This document shows positions 5,696-13,421 of a DNA stretch of 15,276 nt, one piece after another; within the stretch, counting starts at the first letter, position 1; each line of letters starts with the position of its first letter. This DNA comes from Microbacteriaceae bacterium (GTDB lineage: Bacteria; Actinomycetota; Actinomycetes; Actinomycetales; Microbacteriaceae): the NCBI GenBank assembly GCA_025464125.1, contig JAODLU010000120.1, positions 1-15,276 on the forward strand, given 5' to 3'. Made by a program: the position numbers and the translations under genes. The notes under the pieces were generated by a model, which saw only the letters and a program-made list of their open reading frames with translations, did no database searches and had not been told where the DNA came from.

Positions 5696-7534
5696 TTATC
5701 CTCTTGTCTTCACAGCAAGAATTCCATCCGCTCGGTTCGGAGCGTTGGTCGGCAGAGCCGGGCAGGGGAGGATGTTGTCGACCGAGGTCGGCGTCGCGAA
5801 CGCTGTCGGCGTGTGCTGCAAGGAGACGGCGAGCGGCGAATGTGGCGGACCGAGCACGTAGAACGAAAGAACCGAACGCTTTCCAGGGTCGAGTGTGGCA
5901 GTGAGTCCGGCAACCGAGTTCTTGCCCTCCTTCGCCGCGATGTACAACGTCGAAGTGCCGTCGATCCTCGCGTCGTAGATGGTGCTGCCCGGAGGCGCGT
6001 AAAGATATGTCGTCGTGCGGATCTGGCCCTTATCCACGTCGAGTCCGTAGCGCGTGCCAGTCACGTAGGAGGGCAGGCTGGTTGCTGCGTCGAGCGGCGC
6101 TGTCGAGCGCAGTTCGACGCGCACCTCGTAGTACGGCCGGTCATCGTTTCGGCACTCGACCGAGCCAACCGCGATGGAGGACTTCAGGTACCAGTCCATC
6201 TTCGCCTCGGTGTTGTCGTCGAAGTACACGCCGATCCCGGTGGAACGCGAAGTGGACGTGATCGACGGACCGCTCAGGCTCCCTCCGGCGATGATGGCCT
6301 GCTCATCCGGATGATTGCTCCAGACGAGGATTCGCCGTTCGCCTCCAGCCTTGGCGAGAGCAGCGATCATCTCCTTGGGCTTGAGCCCGCCGGCTGTCAC
6401 CTTGTTGAAGACGCGTGCTGCAGCCGCCGCGAAGAACGCATCCTGCTCGGCGGGCTTCGGGAAGGTCACATACGAGTCGCTGAGCAGGGTCTGCACCACG
6501 TTGTCTGAAGTCAGCCTGATTCCGCCGACATCGATCGCGCCTGTCGCCTTGAGCAGGTACGACAGCGCCACCGGGTCCACCGAGATCACACCGTCGACGG
6601 GACCATACTGGTCGCTCCAGCGAGCCTCTGCCAGCGCGCCGGTCCTGGCGAAGTCGGGCGTGACGGTCGCGTCGAGCAGGTACTTGCCGAGGTTTTCGCC
6701 GAACAGCACCTTCTCGTCGTTGCTGATCGGCAGGGACTCGGATCGCTGGCCGAACGCTGCGGCAGTGCTCTGCTGGCCGAGCGAGAGCTTGCCACCTTCC
6801 GCGCGGATGACGGCAAGCGCGCCAGGGATGCCTCCGGATGCCCTGAGCTCCGCGTTGTTCTGCACGAGAAGCAGGTACTGCCTCGGGCCATCACTGCCGA
6901 GCATCCCCGGGAGAATTTTCGCCGCATCGGAGACTCCGGACACAAGGGTGGCAGTGTCGTCGACCATTCCGATGAGCTGGTCGACAGCCTCGCCGATCTG
7001 GGGGATGGCGCCAGCGGTGTTGATCTTGTCTGCCGAGGTCTTCGCGCGCTCCATGGCGGCCGAAGCTTTGGCCAACTGGGGCCTGGCAGCGATGATCGGC
7101 TGCACGTCGAGCACGCCGCTCTTCGGCACGAATGCGGCGAGGTTCAACTGGTCCGACAGGTCGGCGAGAGGCGGCAGCGCGTCATCTGCAATGCCGTCGA
7201 TGACTTCTGCCGCCTGCCTGAAGGCCGTAAGGTTCTGCCCGAGCCACGGCACCACTTCGACCGACCGCCAGACGGGATCGCCCGTGAGGGATGCGGCGCT
7301 GTGAGCCTCGTGCTGGATCTGCGCCAGATCGGCCTTCGCCTTCCTGGAGTCACCGTCGAGGATGGCCTGCTGCGCGTGTTTCACCAGCGGAGCTGCAGTT
7401 TCCAGAGCGTCGCGAGCCATCAGCCCGCGAACGCTTACCCAGAGGGCGACCGCGATCAGCACGACGACGACTGCGCCGACTATCCACCAGAGCAGAGGCC
7501 GCCTGCTTCGTGCGCCATCGCGTCGATCGGTCAT
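5696..7534 (-). CDS. DUF4012 domain-containing membrane protein
   Basis: The 612-residue product has a short arginine-rich cytoplasmic N-terminus and one transmembrane helix at about residues 13-34. It continues with a helical, alanine-rich segment (about 40-215) and then a large extracytoplasmic domain with the DUF4012 hallmark YLLLVQNNAELRASGGIPGA beginning at residue 220. The latter part is strand-rich and carries segments such as YEVRVELRSTAPL and FYVLGPP. The family is common in actinobacterial and clostridial exopolysaccharide loci; its biochemical role has not been established to my knowledge. A part in polymer attachment or export is inferred from neighbours only. I chose the ATG at 7534 because GAAGG lies 7 bases upstream; an in-frame start at 7597 would add 21 residues. 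An 80-base gap separates it from the phosphatase gene, so it may belong to the same transcript or have its own promoter. Confidence 0.9.
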   Translation of the reverse strand: MTDRRDGARSRRPLLWWIVGAVVVVLIAVALWVSVRGLMARDALETAAPLVKHAQQAILDGDSRKAKADLAQIQHEAHSAASLTGDPVWRSVEVVPWLGQNLTAFRQAAEVIDGIADDALPPLADLSDQLNLAAFVPKSGVLDVQPIIAARPQLAKASAAMERAKTSADKINTAGAIPQIGEAVDQLIGMVDDTATLVSGVSDAAKILPGMLGSDGPRQYLLLVQNNAELRASGGIPGALAVIRAEGGKLSLGQQSTAAAFGQRSESLPISNDEKVLFGENLGKYLLDATVTPDFARTGALAEARWSDQYGPVDGVISVDPVALSYLLKATGAIDVGGIRLTSDNVVQTLLSDSYVTFPKPAEQDAFFAAAAARVFNKVTAGGLKPKEMIAALAKAGGERRILVWSNHPDEQAIIAGGSLSGPSITSTSRSTGIGVYFDDNTEAKMDWYLKSSIAVGSVECRNDDRPYYEVRVELRSTAPLDAATSLPSYVTGTRYGLDVDKGQIRTTTYLYAPPGSTIYDARIDGTSTLYIAAKEGKNSVAGLTATLDPGKRSVLSFYVLGPPHSPLAVSLQHTPTAFATPTSVDNILPCPALPTNAPNRADGILAVKTRG

Positions 7535-7555
7535 TCGTTCACCTTCGTTTTCGGC

Positions 7556-7576
7556 GTGCTGGGTTTGGGTGCTGGG
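7556..7576. repeat. Short direct repeat in the DUF4012 leader
   Basis: GTGCTGGG occurs twice (7556-7563 and 7569-7576) with a 13-bp period, about 10 bases upstream of the DUF4012 ribosome site. It could be a regulator site or chance in GC-rich DNA. Confidence 0.3.
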
Positions 7577-7583
7577 CTCTAGT

Positions 7584-7597
7584 TTGCCCGAAGGCAA
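7584..7597 (-). terminator. Small UUCG-capped hairpin after the phosphatase gene
   Basis: In minus-strand RNA the arms TTGCC and GGCAA close a TTCG tetraloop on a C-G pair, a very stable loop type. It lies about 17 bases after the phosphatase stop. The stem is only 5 bp and no T-tract follows, so it is at best a weak attenuator or processing barrier. Confidence 0.3.
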
Positions 7598-7614
7598 GTG
7601 GTGAGCCGACGGGG

Positions 7615-8250
7615 CTATCCGGCGGCTGCCAACCGCCGGATCGAGTCGAAGATGACAGCAATTGCCGTCGAGATCTGCGTCGCGGACTGCTCGTACACCG
7701 CAAGTGGGCGTCGGTAGGGGTCGATGACGTCGTCAGCGTCAACGCCAGCCGGAGGCGGTACGAAACCGCGATGCATTGCGACTGCATCGACGAGGCGCGC
7801 GAGCTCGGCCTTGGCAGGCTCGGTCGAGTCCAGGTGAAAATCGTCGCCGCGGGAGAGGTCGTCGATCAGCCTGGCGAACTCCAGGAGCGTGAACGTCACC
7901 CGGCTGGTCTTCGGCTTCATGGTGACGCTCTCGCGGCGGTGCACTCGCGTCATGGCGAGCACGAGGCCGACGGACTCGAGATCGGCAACCTCGAGTTGCC
8001 GCGCTGCGTGCCCATCAGGGTCGCCGCCAGCAGCCCTCGTGAGTTCTGCTGCTTCGGCCGGCATCGGATCGCCAACCAGCGCGGCCGTGCCGGCACTGGT
8101 GACCAGGATGCCGTCTCCCGGCTTCCAGCCCGGCCACCCGTCGGCTGCCAGTTCAGCGAATTTCGCTGCAAGGAGCCTTTCGGCCATGGGTGAACGGCAG
8201 ACATTGCCTGTGCACACGGTCATCACCGCGAAGGGCTCGACCACGTTCAC
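7615..8250 (-). CDS. Low-molecular-weight protein tyrosine phosphatase
   Basis: The N-terminal P-loop reads VCTGNVCRSPMAERLL, with nucleophile Cys13 and Arg19 of the C-x5-R-S signature. The general-acid aspartate is supplied by DPYRR (Asp177), with flanking tyrosine as in LMW-PTPs. The product has 211 residues, longer than the classical 150 or so, with extra helical sequence around residues 120-165, as in several actinobacterial versions. It should remove phosphate from protein tyrosines in the cytosol. The obvious substrate is the tyrosine-rich tail of the BY-kinase encoded just upstream, as in Wzb/Wzc pairs. The GTG start overlaps the kinase stop as GTGA and has no strong ribosome site of its own, so translation should depend on the kinase gene. 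Confidence 0.93.
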   Translation of the reverse strand: MNVVEPFAVMTVCTGNVCRSPMAERLLAAKFAELAADGWPGWKPGDGILVTSAGTAALVGDPMPAEAAELTRAAGGDPDGHAARQLEVADLESVGLVLAMTRVHRRESVTMKPKTSRVTFTLLEFARLIDDLSRGDDFHLDSTEPAKAELARLVDAVAMHRGFVPPPAGVDADDVIDPYRRPLAVYEQSATQISTAIAVIFDSIRRLAAAG

Positions 8251-9653
8251 GCCCGCGAGGTCGCCTCGGCGCTCGCCGTCCCTTCGGCGCCGTAGGTGCG
8301 GCCGTGGCCATAGCCGTAACGGCCGTAACCGTAGGCCTCTGGCCCCCTGGTGGGAAGCATGGTCAGCACGATTCCGCTGAGCCTGGCGTTCACGTTCTGC
8401 AGGGTCGCGATCGCGGCATCCAGTTCAGCACGCCGGCTTCGCCCTGCGGCCACGACGAGGAGAGCACCCCGCGACTGCTTCGCGAGCAGCGCGCCGTCGG
8501 TCACCGGCAACAGTGGCGGGGCGTCGATGATGACCATGTCGAAAGCCCGCTCGACCTGGCGCAGCAGTTCAGCCATGGCATGCGACCCGAGAAGCTCGCT
8601 GGGGTTCGGCGGCACAGCTCCAGCCGGCAGGACCACCAGGTTCTGGGTACCCCACGGCTGAAGTACGTCTTCCAGGCGGGCACGACCGATGAGAACGTCG
8701 GTGAGCCCGACAGCACCTTCGAGCCCCATGTACTCGGCAAGCTTCGGCTGGCGCAGGTCTGCGTCGATGACGAGCACGCGAGTGTTCGACTGCGCCACGG
8801 CGATCGCGAGGTTTGCTGCAGTGGTCGACTTGCCCTCGCTCTCGAGGGACGAGGTGACCACGAAGCTTCGCGGGCCACCTTCAACGTCGAGGAACTGGAG
8901 GTTGGTGCGCAACGTGCGGAAGGCCTCGGCGCGGGGACTGTTCGGTTCGGCCTGCACTATCAGTGGGCGCTTCGCTGCGGTCTTATCGAACGCTATGCCA
9001 CCGAGGATCGGTGCGTCGGTGAGCAGCTTGACGTCACGCTCGCTGCGGATTCGAGTGTCGAGCACCTCGATCAACACTGCGGTCAGGAGCCCGAGCAGCA
9101 CGCCGACCAGCAGCCCGAGAACCAGGTTGAGGCGGGTGTTCGGAGCCACAGGCTCGATCGGCACAGTGGCGGACTGGAGCACCGAGACAGTGATCGGAGA
9201 CTCGTCACCATTGGACGGCCTTGAGATCTCCGCAATCTGCTCGCGAGCTTCGGCAGTGATGGCATTGGCCAGGTCGGCAGCCTGCTGCGGGTCTGGGCGG
9301 GTCACGGAGATCTCGATGTTGACGGTGTCTAGAGGAGCGGAGGCCGTGACATCCAGCGCCAGTTCTTCGACGGTCTCGTGCAGACCGATCTGTGAGATAA
9401 CCGGCTTGAGCACGCGTTCGCTGGTGATCACCTCGCTGTAGGACTTCACCTGCTGCTGTACGAAGCTGCTGCCCTGGGCAAGCTCGCCAGCTGCGCCGGA
9501 GTTCTGCACGGATACGTAGACCTTCGTAGTCGCCTCGTAGGTCGGGGTCGTCAGAATGGACACGACGGCCGCCCCGGTGACACAGGCAAGCGTAAGGATT
9601 GCTATGAGCATCCAGCGCTTGCGAAGTACGCGGAGGTAGTCTCTCAGTTCCAC
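8247..9653 (-). CDS. Polysaccharide co-polymerase/BY-kinase (Wzz domain plus tyrosine autokinase)
   Basis: The 468-residue protein fuses a Wzz chain-length domain to a bacterial tyrosine kinase. Helix one is at about residues 17-35, the extracytoplasmic region with the YEATTKVYVSVQNS motif runs to about 175, and helix two is at about 176-196. The cytoplasmic kinase has Walker A at 268-276 (S-S-L-E-S-E-G-K-S), Walker A-prime VLVIDADLRQP (293-303) and Walker B VIIDAPP (374-380). The RAEAFRTLRTNLQF segment (241-254) is typical of the oligomer interface. The tail carries five tyrosines, Y441, Y443, Y446, Y448 and Y454, the expected autophosphorylation cluster. Such proteins control polymer length and export through cycles of phosphorylation. 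The GTG start is supported by GGGAG 7 bases upstream. It is coupled to the phosphatase by a GTGA overlap and follows ugd after 52 bases. Confidence 0.95.
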   Translation of the reverse strand: MELRDYLRVLRKRWMLIAILTLACVTGAAVVSILTTPTYEATTKVYVSVQNSGAAGELAQGSSFVQQQVKSYSEVITSERVLKPVISQIGLHETVEELALDVTASAPLDTVNIEISVTRPDPQQAADLANAITAEAREQIAEISRPSNGDESPITVSVLQSATVPIEPVAPNTRLNLVLGLLVGVLLGLLTAVLIEVLDTRIRSERDVKLLTDAPILGGIAFDKTAAKRPLIVQAEPNSPRAEAFRTLRTNLQFLDVEGGPRSFVVTSSLESEGKSTTAANLAIAVAQSNTRVLVIDADLRQPKLAEYMGLEGAVGLTDVLIGRARLEDVLQPWGTQNLVVLPAGAVPPNPSELLGSHAMAELLRQVERAFDMVIIDAPPLLPVTDGALLAKQSRGALLVVAAGRSRRAELDAAIATLQNVNARLSGIVLTMLPTRGPEAYGYGRYGYGHGRTYGAEGTASAEATSRA

Positions 9654-9705
9654 TCAATTGCTCCCGGATCGTGGTGCTCACAGCATGACACACGAGACAG
9701 TGTGC

Positions 9706-11016
9706 TCACGGGCGACCCATGCCGATGTAGGTCCAGCCGGCTGCCCTCCATGACACTGCGTCAAGCACATTCCGGCCATCGATGATGGTTCTCGTACGCA
9801 CTAGCGCGCCCACCTCGATCGGATCCAGCGCGACGAAATCCGCCCACTCTGTGGCGAGCACCACGACATCCGCGTCTCGAATGGCCTCGAGCGGGTCGTC
9901 ACTGAAGCCGAGCTGGGGATGCAGTCTCCTCGCGTTGGCGATCGCTGCCGGGTCAGTCGCCACGACATTCGCGCCGAGGCCGCGCAGGTTCACCGCGATG
10001 TCGAGCGCAGGTGAATCCCGCACGTCATCCGAATTCGGTTTGAAGGCCAGCCCGAGAACTGCGACCTTCTTCTGGAAGGGTTCCCCATTCAGCGCGTCGA
10101 CGACGATCTGCACCATCCGGTCGCGCTGGCGGAGGTTGATGGCATCGACTTCCTTCAGGAAGGCGACTGACTCGCCCCGGCCGAGTTCTTCCGCCCTCGC
10201 GATGAAGCCCCGGATGTCCTTCGGCAGGCAGCCACCTCCGAAACCGATGCCGGCGTTCAGGAAACGACGACCGATCCGCGCATCGAATCCGAGCGCGTCA
10301 GCGAGCTTGGAGACATCCGCGCCTGTCACCTCTGCGATCTCAGCCATGGCATTGATGAACGAGATCTTGGTTGCGAGAAAGGCGTTTGCCGAAACCTTCA
10401 CCAGTTCGGCCGTGGCGTAATCGGCAACGACGACCGGCGTTCCGCTGGCCACCGCCGAGGCGTAGACCTCGTCCAGCAGCTGGCGCACCATTTCTCCCGC
10501 ATCGCCGTCGGGTACGCCATAGACCAGCCGGTCGGGCGCGATGGTGTCTTTGACCGCGAAACCCTCGCGAAGAAACTCGGGATTCCAGGCGAGCTGGGCA
10601 CCGGAATGCTCGGCCACCCTCTTTGCAAGTCGCGCGGCAGTACCGACGGGCACAGTGGACTTGCCGACCACCAGGTCCCCATCGGAAAGGTGAGGGAGCA
10701 GGCCATCGATCGCGCCATCGACGTAGGTCATGTCAGCTGCATTCTCGCCTTTGCGCTGCGGCGTTCCTACAGCTACGAAGTGCACGGCGCTCCCGCGCAC
10801 GGCCGCCAGGTCAGTGCTGAATCGCAGGCGCCCGCTGGCGAGTGACGAGGTCAGGGTCTCCGGCAGCCCGGGTTCGAAGAACGGAGCCTCCCCGCGTGCC
10901 AGCGACTCGATTCGATTCGCGTCGACATCTATGCCGATGACGTCGTGCCCGAGCTGGGCCATGCATGCGGCATGTACCGCCCCGAGGTAGCCACAGCCGA
11001 TGACGGATATTTTCAT
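9706..11016 (-). CDS. ugd: UDP-glucose 6-dehydrogenase
   Basis: This 436-residue cytosolic enzyme oxidises UDP-glucose to UDP-glucuronate with two NAD molecules. The Rossmann loop GCGYLG (7-12) opens the protein. Next come FVAVGTPQ, STVPVGTA, WNPEFLREG (144-152), the lysine of ELVKVSANAF (Lys207), the catalytic cysteine of GFGGGCLPKD (Cys263) and the C-terminal FKPNSDDVRDSPA. All key residues are present and the length is normal for the bacterial TuaD/Ugd type. In this locus it supplies the acidic sugar donor for the polysaccharide. Its Shine-Dalgarno (TAGGAA, 6 bases before ATG) includes the stop codon of the upstream membrane-protein gene, so the two are closely coupled. BY-kinases are known to phosphorylate Ugd in other bacteria, which makes the kinase next door a possible regulator. 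Confidence 0.97.
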   Translation of the reverse strand: MKISVIGCGYLGAVHAACMAQLGHDVIGIDVDANRIESLARGEAPFFEPGLPETLTSSLASGRLRFSTDLAAVRGSAVHFVAVGTPQRKGENAADMTYVDGAIDGLLPHLSDGDLVVGKSTVPVGTAARLAKRVAEHSGAQLAWNPEFLREGFAVKDTIAPDRLVYGVPDGDAGEMVRQLLDEVYASAVASGTPVVVADYATAELVKVSANAFLATKISFINAMAEIAEVTGADVSKLADALGFDARIGRRFLNAGIGFGGGCLPKDIRGFIARAEELGRGESVAFLKEVDAINLRQRDRMVQIVVDALNGEPFQKKVAVLGLAFKPNSDDVRDSPALDIAVNLRGLGANVVATDPAAIANARRLHPQLGFSDDPLEAIRDADVVVLATEWADFVALDPIEVGALVRTRTIIDGRNVLDAVSWRAAGWTYIGMGRP

Positions 11017-11025
11017 TGACGGTTC

Positions 11026-12189
11026 CTACTTTTCTGGGAGGGTCGCCCGCTGTGCGCGGTCCGCGGCCGTGAGCGCCGTTGTCGGCTGCGGGAAACCGAA
11101 CCGTGTACTGGTGGCGATCAGGTAGACGGCGAGGGGGAGGGAGGGCAGCAGGTGGCGAAGCGCTGAGCCGTAATCCGGCTCGAACAGGCTCTGCGTGATG
11201 ACGAAGGCGATCAGCCAGGCGATCGCCTTGTCCTGGCCGGTGATCGGCAACCCCGGCGCCGCACGACGCTGCTTTATCCGGTCGCTGGCGACGAAGGCCA
11301 GGGTGACCCACATGACGGCCAGCGCGACGGCGGAGATCGCGTGCACGGCAGACCCGGCCAAGAGCAGGGGGATCGGAATGAAGAGAGTGATGGTTGTGAG
11401 AATCAGGTTGAGAAGGTCACGTGGCACGCCAGTGATCGGTAAGAGGTCCGAGCTTCTCGATGTGATGAAATCGGTGATCATCGTCGCGCGGTCTATGTCG
11501 TGGGGATCGTCATTCAACGCTGTCCTGTATGCGGTCGCCGGCAAGCCGAGCACAACGTTGAAGACGATGACCAGCGCGATGAGAGCGAGCAGCGCGACAC
11601 CGATGAACCGCCGCCGCGACGTGATCCAGCGGGACATGATGCGGAACCCGAGGTAGAGCGCGAGGATCAGGAACCAATAGCTGCGCACGAAACTCGCGTA
11701 CGCCACGATCATCGCGATGGCGGTGATCTCGAGGGCGACAGAGCGGCGACGGAGCGCCAGCAGGAAGACGAAGATGATCGGGAGGTTCCAGAACTCCTTG
11801 GTGTATTTGCCGAGGTAGATACCAGCCACGAGAACCGTTCCCGAAGCTGCGAACACAGTGGGCCAGCTCCAGCCATCCCTCAGCCTCGGGAGCGCCACGA
11901 ATACGCAGGCGACCGCCATGCTCACCGCGAGGATTGCGACAAGAACCGGTGCGTTACCGAGTCCGGCCCAGCGGTAGAGCAGGGCGGTGACGCCATAGGA
12001 GTTGGCGTGGCCCTGGTACTGGAAGCTGGCGATGTTGCGCTGGATGACCGGATCGTCCAGCAGAAACTTGGCTGGCAGGATCGCGTTGGCCTGCAGGGCG
12101 ATCGTGTACGACACCGCAATCGAAATCAGAAAGACGGTCAGTTCCAGAGGCCCCCGTTGGTAGCCGGCTCGCCTCATCCGCCTCACCAC
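11026..12189 (-). CDS. Polytopic membrane protein, candidate polysaccharide polymerase (Wzy-like)
   Basis: The 387-residue protein is almost entirely hydrophobic helices, about ten, beginning at residues 15-35. Longer polar loops stand near residues 40-65 (LLDDPVIQRNIASFQYQGHANSYG) and around 215-240 (NDDPHDIDRATMITDFITSRSSDLLP). Wzy polymerases have too little sequence conservation for a motif-based call. The proposal rests on topology, size, the large loops and its place between a flippase gene and ugd, where a polymerase is otherwise missing. Another O-antigen ligase-like or EpsG-like membrane enzyme is possible. The start is uncertain: GTG at 12189 (GGGGTG 8 bases upstream) or ATG at 12177. 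The stop is 9 bases before ugd and forms part of its ribosome site. A -10-like TAAGCT (12224-12229) lies upstream, but I see no matching -35. Confidence 0.75.
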   Translation of the reverse strand: MVRRMRRAGYQRGPLELTVFLISIAVSYTIALQANAILPAKFLLDDPVIQRNIASFQYQGHANSYGVTALLYRWAGLGNAPVLVAILAVSMAVACVFVALPRLRDGWSWPTVFAASGTVLVAGIYLGKYTKEFWNLPIIFVFLLALRRRSVALEITAIAMIVAYASFVRSYWFLILALYLGFRIMSRWITSRRRFIGVALLALIALVIVFNVVLGLPATAYRTALNDDPHDIDRATMITDFITSRSSDLLPITGVPRDLLNLILTTITLFIPIPLLLAGSAVHAISAVALAVMWVTLAFVASDRIKQRRAAPGLPITGQDKAIAWLIAFVITQSLFEPDYGSALRHLLPSLPLAVYLIATSTRFGFPQPTTALTAADRAQRATLPEK

Positions 12190-12291
12190 CCGTTCTGCAC
12201 CCCAGCGGGACTGACTTTGGTTTAGCTTATGCGGTCGGTGTTGTCTGGCCTGTGCCGATCGACCCCTACCCTTGTCTTGTCCGATGGAATT

Positions 12292-12297
12292 GGGAGG
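12292..12297 (+). promoter_or_regulatory. Strong ribosome binding site fixing a GTG start
   Basis: GGGAGG stands 5 bases before the GTG at 12303. It decides this start over an in-frame ATG at 12252, which has no such site and would add 17 non-conserved residues. Confidence 0.8.
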
Positions 12298-12302
12298 TCG
12301 CC

Positions 12303-13421
12303 GTGCCAGGCTCGCGAGCGCCCGCCATTCACATCGTGCTGGCCGCTGACTACGGCAATATCGGCGATGCCCTGATCTACCGCGAGGCGCTTGGCTGGTT
12401 TCGCGGGCTCGGTGTCATCCACGCGAACCTCGGGCGTGCACCCGAGCAGTGGATAGATCAACTCGGGCTCGACCGCTCGACGGATGTCCTCTACCGATCC
12501 GGAGGCAGTGCTGGGCGCCTCGGTCGACTGGCCAACAATGCGAAGTGGTTCGGCAGGCTCTTCTCGAGCCGACGCAACGTACTCGTGTTCGATTGTGGAG
12601 AGACCGCTCTCCGCCTCGGCAAGCTGCCGAAAGAGTCGGTTTTGCTGGTCATCGTCGCTCTGGCACGCCTTCGCGGAATCACTGTAGTGCGCCCCCCGCA
12701 TGCTGTTCGCGCGGCTCCATCGCCAGTCACCCTGGCCGTCTACCGGCTGGCCTGCCGCATCTCGAACGCCGTCTACTTTCGAGATGAAACGAGCGTCGCT
12801 GCCGTTGGATTCGGAACGGTAACCCCCGACCTGGGATTCGGGGTGGAACCTGTGCCCGGACTCCCCTGGGCGCAGCGCAGCACGCTCGCCATCAGCCTGC
12901 GGGGCCACACTCCATATCCCGGCGAGCAATGGCAGGCTGCAGTGCGGGACTTCGCCGAGCGCAGGGGCTGGAGCATCGAGGTGTTCGCGCAGGTCTCCTA
13001 TGACATCGAGCGCAGTGCGGCACTCGCTTCAGACCTTGGCGGCACGATGGTGGCGTGGCTCGAAGACCAGGTGCAGCAGGAGCACAGGGTGCGCGAGCTG
13101 TACCTGCGATCTGCGCTTGTGCTGAGCGATCGGATGCACGTGCTCGTGTACTCGACGGTGTGCGGCGCCATACCTGTGGAGCTCGTGGCGAGCCCGACCA
13201 AAAAGATCAGCGGCAGCTTCCATGCGGCGGGGCTCGACCGCGTCTCCCATGACGCCGCCGGTCAGTCGCGCGCGGAACTGGTCGCCTGCCTGGATGAAGT
13301 CGTGGCTGCGGCATCCGGCAACGCGGAGGCTTTGGTGACCGCAAGAGCGCGCATCAGGTCCGCGCGGACTGCGGTTGCGGAACTGATTGCGCCAGTCAAT
13401 AAGAGTCTTAGCTTTCGATGA
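12303..13421 (+). CDS. Polysaccharide pyruvyl transferase family protein
   Basis: The 372-residue cytosolic protein belongs to the CsaB/PssK/WcaK family, which moves pyruvate from phosphoenolpyruvate onto a sugar as a ketal, adding negative charge to a polymer. Seen motifs are the N-terminal DYGNIGDALIYREAL (16-30), YRSGGS where the family usually has a glycine-rich loop (64-69), YFRDETS (158-164), ISLRGH (198-202) and the strongly conserved LSDRMH (274-279) followed by VYSTVCGAIPVELV. Length fits. It is the only rightward gene in the polysaccharide locus and diverges from the Wzy-like gene across 113 bases. Its last 14 bases overlap the convergent flippase gene. The exact acceptor sugar cannot be read from sequence. 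Some members of this family are annotated in O-antigen loci without proven activity. Confidence 0.88.
   Translation: MPGSRAPAIHIVLAADYGNIGDALIYREALGWFRGLGVIHANLGRAPEQWIDQLGLDRSTDVLYRSGGSAGRLGRLANNAKWFGRLFSSRRNVLVFDCGETALRLGKLPKESVLLVIVALARLRGITVVRPPHAVRAAPSPVTLAVYRLACRISNAVYFRDETSVAAVGFGTVTPDLGFGVEPVPGLPWAQRSTLAISLRGHTPYPGEQWQAAVRDFAERRGWSIEVFAQVSYDIERSAALASDLGGTMVAWLEDQVQQEHRVRELYLRSALVLSDRMHVLVYSTVCGAIPVELVASPTKKISGSFHAAGLDRVSHDAAGQSRAELVACLDEVVAAASGNAEALVTARARIRSARTAVAELIAPVNKSLSFR

Noticed and set aside
6315..7304. Plus-strand open frame of 329 codons opposite DUF4012.
   Set aside because: Serine- and alanine-rich shadow of a well-supported gene on the other strand, with no ribosome site seen.
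9674..9709. Two GTGCTCAC copies and a CACAC/GTGTG stem in the ugd-kinase gap.
   Set aside because: The second copy overlaps the ugd stop, the stem is 5 bp without a T-tract, and such matches are common by chance.
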